Shown in pieces: positions 1-6,839 of a stretch of 23,708 bases of DNA. The number at the start of each line of letters is the position of its first letter. The stretch's first letter is position 1. Below the pieces are notes generated by a model. It had not been told where the DNA came from and did no database searches. It saw only the letters and a list, made by a program, of their open reading frames with translations. This DNA comes from a virus: IMG/VR virus record IMGVR_UViG_3300023176_002665, positions 1 through 23,708 of that record. One strand, given 5' to 3'. A program made the translations under genes and the position numbers.

Positions 1-60
1 AGATTTGCCAGGAGAGTAGTAACCTCGTTCGTTACCACCACGTCGAAAAGTCTTACCCAT
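1..60 (-). CDS. Start of a small hypothetical protein, cut by the left window edge
   Basis: An ATG at 60 reads leftward without a stop to the window edge, giving 20 residues that begin MGKTFRRGGNERGYYSPG. The segment is basic and glycine-rich. It lies 43 bases beyond the stop of the 70-residue gene at 104-316, in the same direction, so it is probably the next member of the same transcription unit. No clear Shine-Dalgarno is visible before it and no T4-type late promoter lies between the two genes. I do not recognise the family. The call rests on the open frame and on the tight gene packing typical of this genome, so it is tentative. Confidence 0.45.
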   Translation of the reverse strand, partial: MGKTFRRGGNERGYYSPGKS

Positions 61-103
61 TGTGTTGTGTGTTGAAATTAGAATAAACTACTAATAATAT
101 GTA

Positions 104-316
104 TCAGTCTACATCCTTGTAAATGGAACGATAATCATCGTCGTCATTAGTTTCAGGAATAGCATAGATTTGAGTGTGCAATTCTTCAAAGACGAACCCC
201 ACACCGTGCAGAAAGTCTTGCATCTTGTCAACAACATCGTCAAGATAGTCTGCTTCAAAAGTTTTAGTTGTCTTAGTCTCGTCCTCATCAATAGCGGACA
301 AAACGAATCGGGGCAT
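104..316 (-). CDS. Small acidic hypothetical protein, 70 residues
   Basis: The frame is open upstream to 430, but the ATG at 316 (MPRFVLSAIDEDE...) is chosen because a strong Shine-Dalgarno, AAGGAGGA on the minus strand at about 321-330, sits 5-8 bases before it. The upstream extension would run back through a terminator hairpin and a promoter. The protein is acidic (many D and E; it ends NDDDDYRSIYKDVD) and soluble, with no membrane segment or known motif. It is the first gene after the terminator at 354-377 and has its own extended -10 promoter at 343-351, so it is probably expressed separately from the oxygenase island, perhaps early. The function is unknown. Confidence 0.75.
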   Translation of the reverse strand: MPRFVLSAIDEDETKTTKTFEADYLDDVVDKMQDFLHGVGFVFEELHTQIYAIPETNDDDDYRSIYKDVD

Positions 317-342
317 TGGATTTCCTCCTTGATTACTCACAT

Positions 343-371
343 AGTATAGCACGAAAAAAGGGGGTTCAAGA
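343..371 (-). promoter_or_regulatory. Extended -10 sigma70-type promoter for the 70-residue gene
   Basis: On the minus strand TGCTATACT (343-351) is an extended -10 element. TTGAAC (364-369) lies 15 bases upstream and TCTTGA (366-371) 17 bases upstream; either could be a weak -35. The start point would be near 336, leaving a leader of about 20 bases that contains the Shine-Dalgarno. The string TGCTATACTATG is also present in the promoter at 20829-20836. The possible -35 falls inside the preceding terminator stem. Confidence 0.55.
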
Positions 372-377
372 CCCCCT
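354..377 (-). terminator. Rho-independent terminator closing the oxygenase island
   Basis: A perfect 7-bp stem (371-377 with 359-365, five G-C pairs) around the 5-base loop 366-370 is followed on the minus strand by a run of Ts (354-359). It lies 13 bases after the stop of the oxygenase gene at 390. There is no T tract on the plus-strand side, so it acts only on minus-strand transcripts. Confidence 0.8.
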
Positions 378-389
378 GTGACACTTGTT

Positions 390-1004
390 TCAACTGGCAC
401 AGTACCGCATCCGATTAACCATGCCATCAAATATACCTGAAATCATGAAATCAAAGGCAAGAGAGTATCTACAACCGTTAGAAAGATTCTTTGCTACTGA
501 GTGTTTCAAACATGATGGAAATAATAGTAACATTCCATTGCGACACTCGATTGTACCCGTATGTGTGTTGCGTCTGTGTACTTCATCATAAGAAAGTACA
601 GTAAAGAACTTACCAAATGGTCCACCATTATCATGATGAAACTGTATTGCTCCCTGCTCAGATGGATCTACATCGATGTAATAAACGCCACTGATTAACG
701 AGTTGGAGTGATGATGAATTGGTGTGCTATCTCCAGGACTATTCTTATTCAACCATGCTCCATGGCACACCAGTTCATATTGCTTACTGATGCACATCTC
801 ATCGTATGCATATACTTCAGCGTGATACATTATCTTACTCTTGATAGTATCAAATCCAGGTGATAGTTGTAGGTCAGTCACACTCACCCATGCATCATCG
901 TCTGCATTTCGATACATTGGAAGGTCATACAGATATTGTCTCTCTTGTGGAGAAATATCAAACTCATCAATGTATATTGGTGTAGGAAATAAATCAATAA
1001 TCAC
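390..1004 (-). CDS. 2OG-Fe(II) oxygenase-like protein (oxygenase A)
   Basis: This 204-residue protein is a probable Fe(II)/2-oxoglutarate-dependent dioxygenase, an enzyme class that hydroxylates a substrate using O2 and 2-oxoglutarate. The core is seen as PIHHHSNSLISGVYYIDV (residues 95-112), the form typical of the small phage and bacterial family of putative 2OG-Fe(II) oxygenases with an H.H....SGVYY signature. A distal metal histidine follows at H168 in LFPSCLKHS, and R179 in CRYSLAFDF is the likely 2-oxoglutarate-binding arginine. The usual acidic second ligand of HxD is not obvious; the window has H97-H98-H99 and N101 instead. The start is GTG at 1004, overlapping the upstream oxygenase by 11 bases, so translation is probably coupled. 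It is the last gene before the terminator at 354-377. The substrate is unknown. Confidence 0.7.
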   Translation of the reverse strand: MIIDLFPTPIYIDEFDISPQERQYLYDLPMYRNADDDAWVSVTDLQLSPGFDTIKSKIMYHAEVYAYDEMCISKQYELVCHGAWLNKNSPGDSTPIHHHSNSLISGVYYIDVDPSEQGAIQFHHDNGGPFGKFFTVLSYDEVHRRNTHTGTIECRNGMLLLFPSCLKHSVAKNLSNGCRYSLAFDFMISGIFDGMVNRMRYCAS

Positions 1005-1509
1005 TGTTCAAAGTCTTATACCAAGTTGCAATAGTGTAACGTTTTCCAGATGTTACTGGTTCAACTCCATGGATAATATATCTTCCTTGAAATAATATCA
1101 TATCACCTTTTTTAGGTTGGATGAGTTCACCATCAACGTATGTTTGTCCACCTTCAAATTCATCATTCAAATACAGAATAGATGTCCAAGTATGATAATA
1201 GAAGTCTTGATGATGGGGTTGATGTATTGGTGCTTCCCATTCTACCAAATGACTATAGTTGATAAATGCTAATTTGTCATGCTCTTTTACAGCACTCGTA
1301 TGCTTAGACATAATAAACCTAAGATAGTCTGCTGATGTTTGAGGTTCATCAACAAATGTCGATTCTGCTACCTTTTGAATATTCAAAGTCTTTCTGTTTG
1401 CAAACTGAGAACCATAAAGGGGGAAGTATGTTTTATGATATGAAATACACCAATCACAGAAGTCTGGAGGTAAAAAGTTCTCATAATAAAATACTTCTTT
1501 ATTGGACAT
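994..1509 (-). CDS. 2OG-Fe(II) oxygenase, prolyl-4-hydroxylase-like (oxygenase B)
   Basis: This 171-residue protein has the complete facial triad of the superfamily: H100-Q-D102 (HHQDFYYH), distal H147 (GRYIIHGVEP) and R157 (GKRYTIATWY) for 2-oxoglutarate. The segment SILYLNDEFEGGQTYV (110-125) and KKGDMILFQG are typical of the P4Hc/2OG-FeII_Oxy_3 double-stranded beta-helix fold. The size fits a single catalytic domain with no added substrate-binding region. It starts at an ATG and overlaps the end of oxygenase C by 11 bases and the start of oxygenase A by 11 bases, so the three are probably translated as one unit. Prolyl hydroxylation is the family precedent, but the substrate cannot be read from the sequence. 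Confidence 0.85.
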   Translation of the reverse strand: MSNKEVFYYENFLPPDFCDWCISYHKTYFPLYGSQFANRKTLNIQKVAESTFVDEPQTSADYLRFIMSKHTSAVKEHDKLAFINYSHLVEWEAPIHQPHHQDFYYHTWTSILYLNDEFEGGQTYVDGELIQPKKGDMILFQGRYIIHGVEPVTSGKRYTIATWYKTLNSDY

Positions 1510-2056
1510 CAGTTATCACCACGTTGAAAGACATTGTTTTTCTAATTATATCAGATTGATGAGGAGTTACACCATGCATCATATGTGATGGGAACAATAT
1601 TACATCACCTGCTTGTATTTTTGGATAGTATATGTTGGACTCCTTTATTCTAGTAATTATCTTCACCCAAGGTTTAGTAAACTGAGTGTGATTTGCATCA
1701 AAGAAATAAAACTTAGAGAAATCTGGTTCATCATTCAAGAAGATAACTGCTGCAATATCACAGTCATCATGCCAATGAACCTCTTGAAAACTACCCCGTT
1801 CATACATGTTAATCCAGGGATGTAGAATCTTAGCAGAGAATGTAACGCCAAGTTCTTCAGACAACATGCGTAGTGGATTGACCAAAATATCCTGATAGTC
1901 ATTGATATTTAAGGCAGTCCTATTTACCTTGCAGAGATTACCCCAGGTAAAGTTCTTGTCTACTACATTGTCCTTTGGAATACGATCTAAAAGTTTATCA
2001 AACTCTGGCATCCTATAGTGAAAGTAAAAACCAGTATTAGAAATAACTTCTTTCAT
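1499..2056 (-). CDS. 2OG-Fe(II) oxygenase-like protein (oxygenase C)
   Basis: In this 185-residue protein the core begins EVHWHDDCDIAAVIFLND (residues 92-109), with H96-D-D98 as the HxD pair (H94 is also nearby). It continues with GDVILFPSHMMHGVTPH, where H161 is the distal ligand, and IRKTMSFNV, where R172 is the 2-oxoglutarate contact. The pattern matches phage 2OG-Fe(II) dioxygenases of the type often labelled 'putative 2OG-Fe(II) oxygenase' in T4-like cyanophages. The gene overlaps oxygenase D by 20 bases and oxygenase B by 11. There is no signal peptide or membrane segment, so it is presumably cytoplasmic. The substrate is unknown. It is clearly divergent from B, so this is not a recent duplication. 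Confidence 0.8.
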   Translation of the reverse strand: MKEVISNTGFYFHYRMPEFDKLLDRIPKDNVVDKNFTWGNLCKVNRTALNINDYQDILVNPLRMLSEELGVTFSAKILHPWINMYERGSFQEVHWHDDCDIAAVIFLNDEPDFSKFYFFDANHTQFTKPWVKIITRIKESNIYYPKIQAGDVILFPSHMMHGVTPHQSDIIRKTMSFNVVITDVQ

Positions 2057-2582
2057 AACGAAAATCTAGATTCAATGTGTGTCTCTTATCAGCAGTTTGC
2101 GGATAAGTACCATGCCAAGTTTTTGCGGGAAATATTAAAATGTCTCCATCTTCAGGACCAAATAAGTTTAACTTATTTTCGTACCAATATACAAACGTCC
2201 CATGTTTTTGAGGTACTGGTTCAGGTTCTACATCCAGGTAAATTACTGTGCAGATGTCATCATTATCATTATGTCTGTGCATTGTATGATAAGCACCCTT
2301 TTCACCATAAACAGTCCAAGCAGATGCTAAGTGCAATTTAGTTCTATCTAAAATAAGAGAATCTGTAATAATATCCTTCACGGTTTCAATAACAGTATCA
2401 ATCATTGGAGTTATTACAGGTTCCATTAAATGATGCTGCAATCCCCCAACAGTTGAAATGTCGAGCACTGTAGGGTCTAACGGTGGAAGTTTAGACTTTC
2501 CTACAGCAGCATCGACATCTAACTTAAATTGATTTGTTAGTTCAGGACTCAGTTTATAATGATAAAAATAATCTTGATGCAT
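2037..2582 (-). CDS. 2OG-Fe(II) oxygenase-like protein (oxygenase D)
   Basis: In this 181-residue protein the catalytic region reads HTMHRHNDNDDICTVIYLDV (residues 99-118), with H104-N-D106 as the metal pair. GDILIFPAKTWHGTYPQ follows with H157 as the distal ligand, then KRHTLNLDF with R167 for 2-oxoglutarate. The N-terminal 90 residues (Pro-rich, then helical) probably form the cap over the beta-helix core. The layout matches oxygenase C, suggesting C and D belong to one subfamily. It starts 5 bases after the stop of the fibre gene at 2588-3289 and has no promoter of its own, so it should be co-transcribed with that fibre. Confidence 0.8.
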   Translation of the reverse strand: MHQDYFYHYKLSPELTNQFKLDVDAAVGKSKLPPLDPTVLDISTVGGLQHHLMEPVITPMIDTVIETVKDIITDSLILDRTKLHLASAWTVYGEKGAYHTMHRHNDNDDICTVIYLDVEPEPVPQKHGTFVYWYENKLNLFGPEDGDILIFPAKTWHGTYPQTADKRHTLNLDFRYERSYF

Positions 2583-2587
2583 AATAA

Positions 2588-3289
2588 TTAAGGTGCGTAT
2601 TCTGTTGCTGTAATGACTATATTAGCACGCCATCCCCAGTTGGTGTTATCACCACTAGAATATCCGAAACGAATATTATTAACACCAGACGTTTCTTGCT
2701 TACACTCGAATCCGTAATAAACTTCACTGGTAGTGTTAGGAACGTCAATAACCCTCCATTGTCTAACACTCATGTCATTAGTATCATAACCATTACCAGG
2801 GCGATGACCACCACCAGCAACTCGCCATCTGCTGCCACTACTAGGACCACAAGAGGTAATATTTGTTCTGCTACCATCTCTAGTGGCACCAAGAATGAAG
2901 ATTGTGTTGTTACCGCACTGCTCGTTTAGAGGAATCATGTAGTCAACTACGATAATACTATCAGCAGCAGTTGGAGTAATATATACTCGATAATCACTGT
3001 TAACCTCAATCATACTGGTTGAGTTGTGAGTATCAGTTGCAGTAGAAATCTTATACTTAAATTGTCTGATTACTCCACCACCACCGCCACTACCAGCGAT
3101 TGCTGCCCAAGCAGAACCATCATTAACTTTAATTGCTCCATCATCGGTATCATATACCATTTTACCTTGAGCGTTTGCAGGTAAGTTTGCAGTAGTGAAC
3201 AATGGTAACTGTACACCAGATGAAGCATCTAAAGTGGCACAACTAACTGTATTAGTTGCAGTCACTGCTCCTACATTTAACTGTCCCAT
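2588..3289 (-). CDS. Tail-fibre-like protein with C-terminal beta-sandwich
   Basis: This 233-residue virion protein is probably a short tail fibre or fibre tip. The N-terminal module LPLFTTANLPANAQGKMVYD (28-47) followed by NDGSAWAAI is a divergent copy of the 'GTTAQRP...G.iR.Nt...W' module seen in the other fibre genes of the window. A glycine linker (GSGGGGG, about 66-72) leads into a beta-strand-rich domain (75-233) ending WGWRANIVITATEY, which may be the receptor-binding head. A Shine-Dalgarno (AAGGA) sits just before the ATG at 3289, and a late-promoter-like ACTAAATA lies at 3318-3325. It is sandwiched between the small fibre-associated genes and four oxygenase genes. The exact function is inferred. 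Confidence 0.65.
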   Translation of the reverse strand: MGQLNVGAVTATNTVSCATLDASSGVQLPLFTTANLPANAQGKMVYDTDDGAIKVNDGSAWAAIAGSGGGGGVIRQFKYKISTATDTHNSTSMIEVNSDYRVYITPTAADSIIVVDYMIPLNEQCGNNTIFILGATRDGSRTNITSCGPSSGSRWRVAGGGHRPGNGYDTNDMSVRQWRVIDVPNTTSEVYYGFECKQETSGVNNIRFGYSSGDNTNWGWRANIVITATEYAP

Positions 3290-3316
3290 CTTTAGTCCTT
3301 ATTCGGTAACTTTTTA

Positions 3317-3658
3317 CTATTTAGTTCCAGGTTCAACTCCACTGAGTCCACCTTCACCACCTTTTTCGTTAGAACCGCCGTGCATAGTGTTTTCATCATA
3401 TGGATGAATACCAACAGTTATATTTTCTGTTTCTTGTGCTGGGTCAAAGGATTGTGTCTTTTGTTCTGGAAGAAGAATGTAATCAATACTTTCTTCAAAC
3501 TCTTTAATTTTGGCAATAGTTGCCTGAATCTCTTCTAGAGTTGGCATTGGTCTGGGGTCATTCCACTCAAATAAACCATGTGATAATGACCATTTAGCGC
3601 CAGGTCTTAACAAGTTCACCGCAGCATCAAATGCAACAAATTCATACCTGTGTTTCAT
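3317..3658 (-). CDS. Small fibre-associated protein, XkdW-like
   Basis: This 113-residue protein starts MKHRYEFVAFDAAVNLLRPG and contains GLFEWNDPRPMPTLEEIQ (residues 28-45), a 'W.d..P.Pt.eEi' pattern found in small tail-associated proteins such as XkdW, often encoded beside fibre genes. The C-terminus is flexible and rich in E, G and N. It shares a 4-base ATGA overlap with the upstream 123-residue gene, so the two are translationally coupled. A role in fibre assembly or as a small accessory is possible; the family assignment rests on motif resemblance only. Confidence 0.55.
   Translation of the reverse strand: MKHRYEFVAFDAAVNLLRPGAKWSLSHGLFEWNDPRPMPTLEEIQATIAKIKEFEESIDYILLPEQKTQSFDPAQETENITVGIHPYDENTMHGGSNEKGGEGGLSGVEPGTK
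3318..3325 (-). promoter_or_regulatory. Late-promoter-like element ACTAAATA
   Basis: ACTAAATA on the minus strand, 29 bases before the fibre start at 3289. It overlaps the stop codon (3317-3319) of the preceding gene, as several other late elements in this window do. The first bases differ from the T4 consensus TATAAATA, so this is a weaker call. Confidence 0.4.
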
Positions 3659-4026
3659 TGTTCTTCAATCTCCCATCGTTGTTCTGTTTCATTCCAATCC
3701 CAGTGAGTGTTACCTTCAGTTTCTGGTTTTGGTACTGGAGGTTGCCAGTCATAGTTTTCATCTAATGTCCAACTTGCGTATGGTTGGGGGTTAATGAAAA
3801 CATCCCCTTCTGCATGATATCTATCTCCAATACAGGCAAATCTTCCTCTGATATTATGATTATATGAGGTTTTTTTCCACCTAGTATTTTCACCATGAAG
3901 TTTCTTCAAATGCAATTCTGCACGATACTCATCTACTTCACAGTATGCGTCCATTTCATAAATGTCATCAATTTTACTAACACGAAGGACGTAATTATCA
4001 TCGTCTAATTGTGCATAGTGTGCCAT
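3655..4026 (-). CDS. Conserved cyanophage fibre-associated protein (MAHYAQLD family)
   Basis: This 123-residue protein starts MAHYAQLDDDNYVLRVSKID and contains WKKTSYNHNIRGRFACIGDR (residues 50-69), then PQPYASWTLDENYDWQPPVP and WDWNETEQRWEI. I recognise this order (AHFAkLD start, 'W.qTSYN.niR.nfA.iG', 'P.PYpSW.Ld...W..P.P', C-terminal W-D-E-...W) as a small protein frequently carried by marine T4-like phages next to fibre or structural genes; its role is not established. A late promoter (4058-4065) lies 32 bases upstream and the gene is coupled by ATGA to the next. It is co-located here with tail genes and oxygenases. Confidence 0.7.
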   Translation of the reverse strand: MAHYAQLDDDNYVLRVSKIDDIYEMDAYCEVDEYRAELHLKKLHGENTRWKKTSYNHNIRGRFACIGDRYHAEGDVFINPQPYASWTLDENYDWQPPVPKPETEGNTHWDWNETEQRWEIEEQ

Positions 4027-4057
4027 GTTTATCCAGAAAACCTAAGACTTATGTACT

Positions 4058-4065
4058 TATTTATT
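4058..4065 (-). promoter_or_regulatory. T4-type late promoter AATAAATA
   Basis: AATAAATA on the minus strand, 32 bases upstream of the start at 4026, in the 42-base gap after oxygenase E. It matches the NATAAATA late consensus of T4-like phages. Confidence 0.6.
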
Positions 4066-4068
4066 GAT

Positions 4069-4644
4069 TTAAGTGACACAGGAATCGAAAGCGTGATGTA
4101 CCAAATAACCGTCCCTCCTAACAAAGTGCATAAAGATTTGATGATAATAAGTATTATGATCTCCCTTCAATGGTTCTCTCCAGTGTGGTAAATCCATGCC
4201 CCGATAGAGTACAGCGTCACCTGGTTTTGTTACCATTTCATGAACCTCACCATTTTCCAGTTCAAAGTATATTGGCCAATCATAATCAGCGTTTGTACTG
4301 ATATGCATAGAGACGCTAATCTCACATGATTCTCTATCAGTATGCCGAGACAAATCCTGACCCTTAAAGTAAAACCTATCGTAGTAATACGTTGGATACA
4401 ACTTTTCGTGTATCACCTTCTCTACAACATCCTTCACATGATAGTAAATATCCCTAAACTTAGGATGATTATACCGAGCGAGACTACCTACAACTTGTAG
4501 TTCTTCGCTGTAAGATGTCATCTTACCAGTGTGTCTATCATACCCAAACTTACCTCTTTCCATTGGTGGAAATTCAAGAACACCACCAAACTGAAATAAA
4601 TTTTTTAACTGAACTAAACTCCATTCACCTTTAGTAATCTTCAT
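4069..4644 (-). CDS. 2OG-Fe(II) oxygenase-like protein (oxygenase E)
   Basis: This is 191 residues from the ATG at 4644. That start is preferred over the in-frame ATG at 4671 because it overlaps the TGA of oxygenase F by one base and is preceded by GAGGTGG, a good ribosome-binding site. The metal pair is H101-T-D103 in GQDLSRHTDRESCEIS. KPGDAVLYRGMDLPHWREPL supplies the distal H154. The 2-oxoglutarate-binding arginine is not in the canonical position; the conserved tail YYHQIFMHFV takes its place, as in a distinct marine-phage subfamily. Tyrosine-rich strands (YYYDRFYF) precede the core. The substrate is unknown. This gene is the least canonical of the six, together with oxygenase A. Confidence 0.7.
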   Translation of the reverse strand: MKITKGEWSLVQLKNLFQFGGVLEFPPMERGKFGYDRHTGKMTSYSEELQVVGSLARYNHPKFRDIYYHVKDVVEKVIHEKLYPTYYYDRFYFKGQDLSRHTDRESCEISVSMHISTNADYDWPIYFELENGEVHEMVTKPGDAVLYRGMDLPHWREPLKGDHNTYYHQIFMHFVRRDGYLVHHAFDSCVT

Positions 4645-5198
4645 CACTTCCACCTCGGACCAATAATCCAACCAACAAGACTTCTTCGAGTTCCAGAATG
4701 TATTTTTCTAACTCGATGTCTTGTTCTACTATCAAAAACAATTATAGTTCCCCTCATTTTAGGGGCAATATACATATGCCCAGACTCGTTTAGTAACTGG
4801 AACTCTCCACCTTCATATTCGGATGGGTCTGAAAGTTGAAGGACTACCGATAACTTTCTACATTTTTCTTGCTCTAGTGCTTCGATACCAGCATCTTGAT
4901 GCCAATTATAGTATTGACCAGGTTCATAGATAGTATATTGCATGTCACCACCGTCAAATCCTTCAATATCATATTGAAAGTTTGCTCTGTTTGCCATCAA
5001 AACATATGACATACACAGTCCAGCAATCCAGTGATTCTCTTTGAACCAAGATGTTTTACTGTCTCGAATCTTTAGATTCACACCAGCGCGAACTACAGCA
5101 GTCGATGCAGCATTTTCAAACGTCTCTGCTTCTCTTGCAATGATGTCAACAATCTCTGTTGGGATGTTGGTTTCAAACCACGTTGTTTGATATGTCAT
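4644..5198 (-). CDS. 2OG-Fe(II) prolyl-4-hydroxylase-type oxygenase (oxygenase F)
   Basis: This is the most canonical oxygenase in the window (184 residues). It has YNWHQDAG with H100-Q-D102, KLSVVLQLSDPSEYEGGEFQ (115-134), RGTIIVFDSRTRHRV with distal H161, and GTRRSLVGWIIGP with R171/R172 for 2-oxoglutarate. The order and spacing match the P4Hc/PKHD-type hydroxylases of cyanobacteria and T4-like cyanophages. Hydroxylation of a protein side chain is the family precedent; the target here is unknown. It starts at 5198 and is divergent from the carbamoyltransferase, with only 33 bases between the two starts. It is coupled to oxygenase E through TGATGA. Confidence 0.88.
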   Translation of the reverse strand: MTYQTTWFETNIPTEIVDIIAREAETFENAASTAVVRAGVNLKIRDSKTSWFKENHWIAGLCMSYVLMANRANFQYDIEGFDGGDMQYTIYEPGQYYNWHQDAGIEALEQEKCRKLSVVLQLSDPSEYEGGEFQLLNESGHMYIAPKMRGTIIVFDSRTRHRVRKIHSGTRRSLVGWIIGPRWK

Positions 5199-5219
5199 GC
5201 TATAAAGTCGTGCTATAAT
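5198..5219 (+). promoter_or_regulatory. Tandem extended -10 elements before the carbamoyltransferase
   Basis: TGCTATAA occurs twice (5198-5205 and 5211-5218). The second copy forms the perfect extended -10 TGCTATAAT. No good -35 lies 16-18 bases upstream of either. The second core, ATAATTAT, is palindromic, so it could also serve the divergent oxygenase F. Initiation from the second would leave a leader of only about 6 bases before the ATG at 5232. Confidence 0.5.
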
Positions 5220-5231
5220 TATGTAGTTGAT

Positions 5232-6839
5232 ATGGAAGATGTCTTGAGAAATCTAGGTATTAGTAGAGTTCACAATTCTGCAGTTACTTTACTACAAAAC
5301 GGTCAAATTGTCTACCATTTGGAAAACGAGAGGTTATCTGGTAGAAAGTATGATGCATTTCCATTTCAATGTCTAACACAGTTAGATACTAAGGATTTGG
5401 ATAATATTTGTATTGCTGGGGTTGGTAAAACAACTCCAGTGGATTGTTTTGTTGATGATGATGCATACAGTCTATATGTAAAGACGAAAGAAAACAAGTA
5501 TGACACGAAAGTACATGACCTTTCGTTATCTCATCATGAACTACATGCAGCACATGCCTTTTACAATTCTGGATTTGATGAGGCAATCTGCATTGTAAAA
5601 GATGGCATGGGTTCTGATGTTCCATTGAACGGTGATATGTTTCAACCAGGAACATATGGAAGAGAATTAACTACAACATTTACAGCATCATATCCTGCTA
5701 AGTTTGATGTTGTGGACAAACACGTTGCTGTACCCTTTGAGGCAAATCACAGGTTTGGTGATGTACTTATTTCCAACAATCTTGGTGAGGGTATGGCATT
5801 TCAAAAGACATCTATGGCATTTGGTTTTCATGAACTAGATGCAGGAAAAGTAATGGGAATATCATCTTATGGAGAAGAACTGCCAATCTCAATCTATCGA
5901 GATGGATTGATTGACAATGGATTGTTCTACATTGGTCGTGACTTACATGATACTGGCGTTAATTATATTTTTGAAGATTTCCAAACTAAAGCAGATTTTG
6001 CCTTCACTTTGCAGAAACAAACTCAGGAGTATGTTGGGCAGTACATTATCAGTATGATTGAAAAAACTGGATGCAAAAATGTATGTTTATCTGGAGGATT
6101 CTTCCTTAATTGTGTAGCAAACTACTATTATCTGAGCATTCTTCCTGAAGATGTAAATCTGTATATTGAACCAGTATCGAGTGATGCTGGCACATCAATT
6201 GGTGCAGCAAAATATATTTGGTACAAAAAGACTGGAGATACAACTAAGAGACCACTGACAAGTTTATATCTTGGACCAGAACGATATGTCTGTCCAAAGG
6301 GTAAGTATGTAACTGACGAAGATGTTGCTGACCTGTTAATTGACGGTAAGATTGTTGCTATCTACCAGGGAAGGTCAGAGGCAGGACCAAGGGCACTTGG
6401 CAATCGTTCTATTCTCTTTGACCCTAGAAATGCACAGGCAAAAGATATTATTAATCGTATCAAAAAGAGAGAATCATTCAGACCTTTTGCAGGCACTGTA
6501 TTAGCAGAACATGCAGATGAATACTTTGATATGCGAGGACTAAAAGAGAGTCCTTTCATGATGTATGCAGTGGAAGTATTGTCAGATGAAATACCTGGCA
6601 TTACACACGTTGATTATAGTTGTAGGATTCAAACTGTCACTAAAGAACAGAATCCCCACTATTACAATTTAATCAAATGTTTCCATGAAAAAACAGGAGT
6701 TCCTATTTTGTTCAATACATCCTTCAACCTTGCGGGCGAATGTATTGTAGAAACTCCTGAAGATGCTATCAGAACATTAGAAAATTCTGATATTGATTAT
6801 GTGTATTTTGCTGAGTTTAAGGTGTTAAGTAACGGATAA
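5232..6839 (+). CDS. Carbamoyltransferase, NodU/CmcH/TobZ family
   Basis: This 535-residue enzyme is predicted to move a carbamoyl group from carbamoyl phosphate, through an ATP-activated carbamoyladenylate, onto a hydroxyl of a sugar or similar acceptor. The N-terminal Kae1-like domain shows LGISRVHNSAVTLL, LSHHELHAAHAFYNSGFDEA (H101, H102, H105), MGISSYG (209-213), LSGGFFLN (287-) and EPVSSDAGTSIGAA (313-326). The C-terminal domain shows GRSEAGPRALGNRSIL (380-395), RPFAGTVL and FNTSFNLAGE. Length and order are complete for the family. The start is uncertain: ATG at 5232 is used, but TTG at 5244 has GGAAG five bases before it and would give the usual 'M-x-x-LGIS' beginning. It is the only plus-strand gene and lies between oxygenases and a fibre; its 3' end overlaps that fibre by 23 bases. 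Confidence 0.9.
   Translation: MEDVLRNLGISRVHNSAVTLLQNGQIVYHLENERLSGRKYDAFPFQCLTQLDTKDLDNICIAGVGKTTPVDCFVDDDAYSLYVKTKENKYDTKVHDLSLSHHELHAAHAFYNSGFDEAICIVKDGMGSDVPLNGDMFQPGTYGRELTTTFTASYPAKFDVVDKHVAVPFEANHRFGDVLISNNLGEGMAFQKTSMAFGFHELDAGKVMGISSYGEELPISIYRDGLIDNGLFYIGRDLHDTGVNYIFEDFQTKADFAFTLQKQTQEYVGQYIISMIEKTGCKNVCLSGGFFLNCVANYYYLSILPEDVNLYIEPVSSDAGTSIGAAKYIWYKKTGDTTKRPLTSLYLGPERYVCPKGKYVTDEDVADLLIDGKIVAIYQGRSEAGPRALGNRSILFDPRNAQAKDIINRIKKRESFRPFAGTVLAEHADEYFDMRGLKESPFMMYAVEVLSDEIPGITHVDYSCRIQTVTKEQNPHYYNLIKCFHEKTGVPILFNTSFNLAGECIVETPEDAIRTLENSDIDYVYFAEFKVLSNG

Noticed and set aside
317-430. Upstream extension of the 70-residue gene to an ATG at 430
   Set aside because: It would cross the terminator and promoter, overlap the end of oxygenase A, and ignore the strong Shine-Dalgarno before the ATG at 316.
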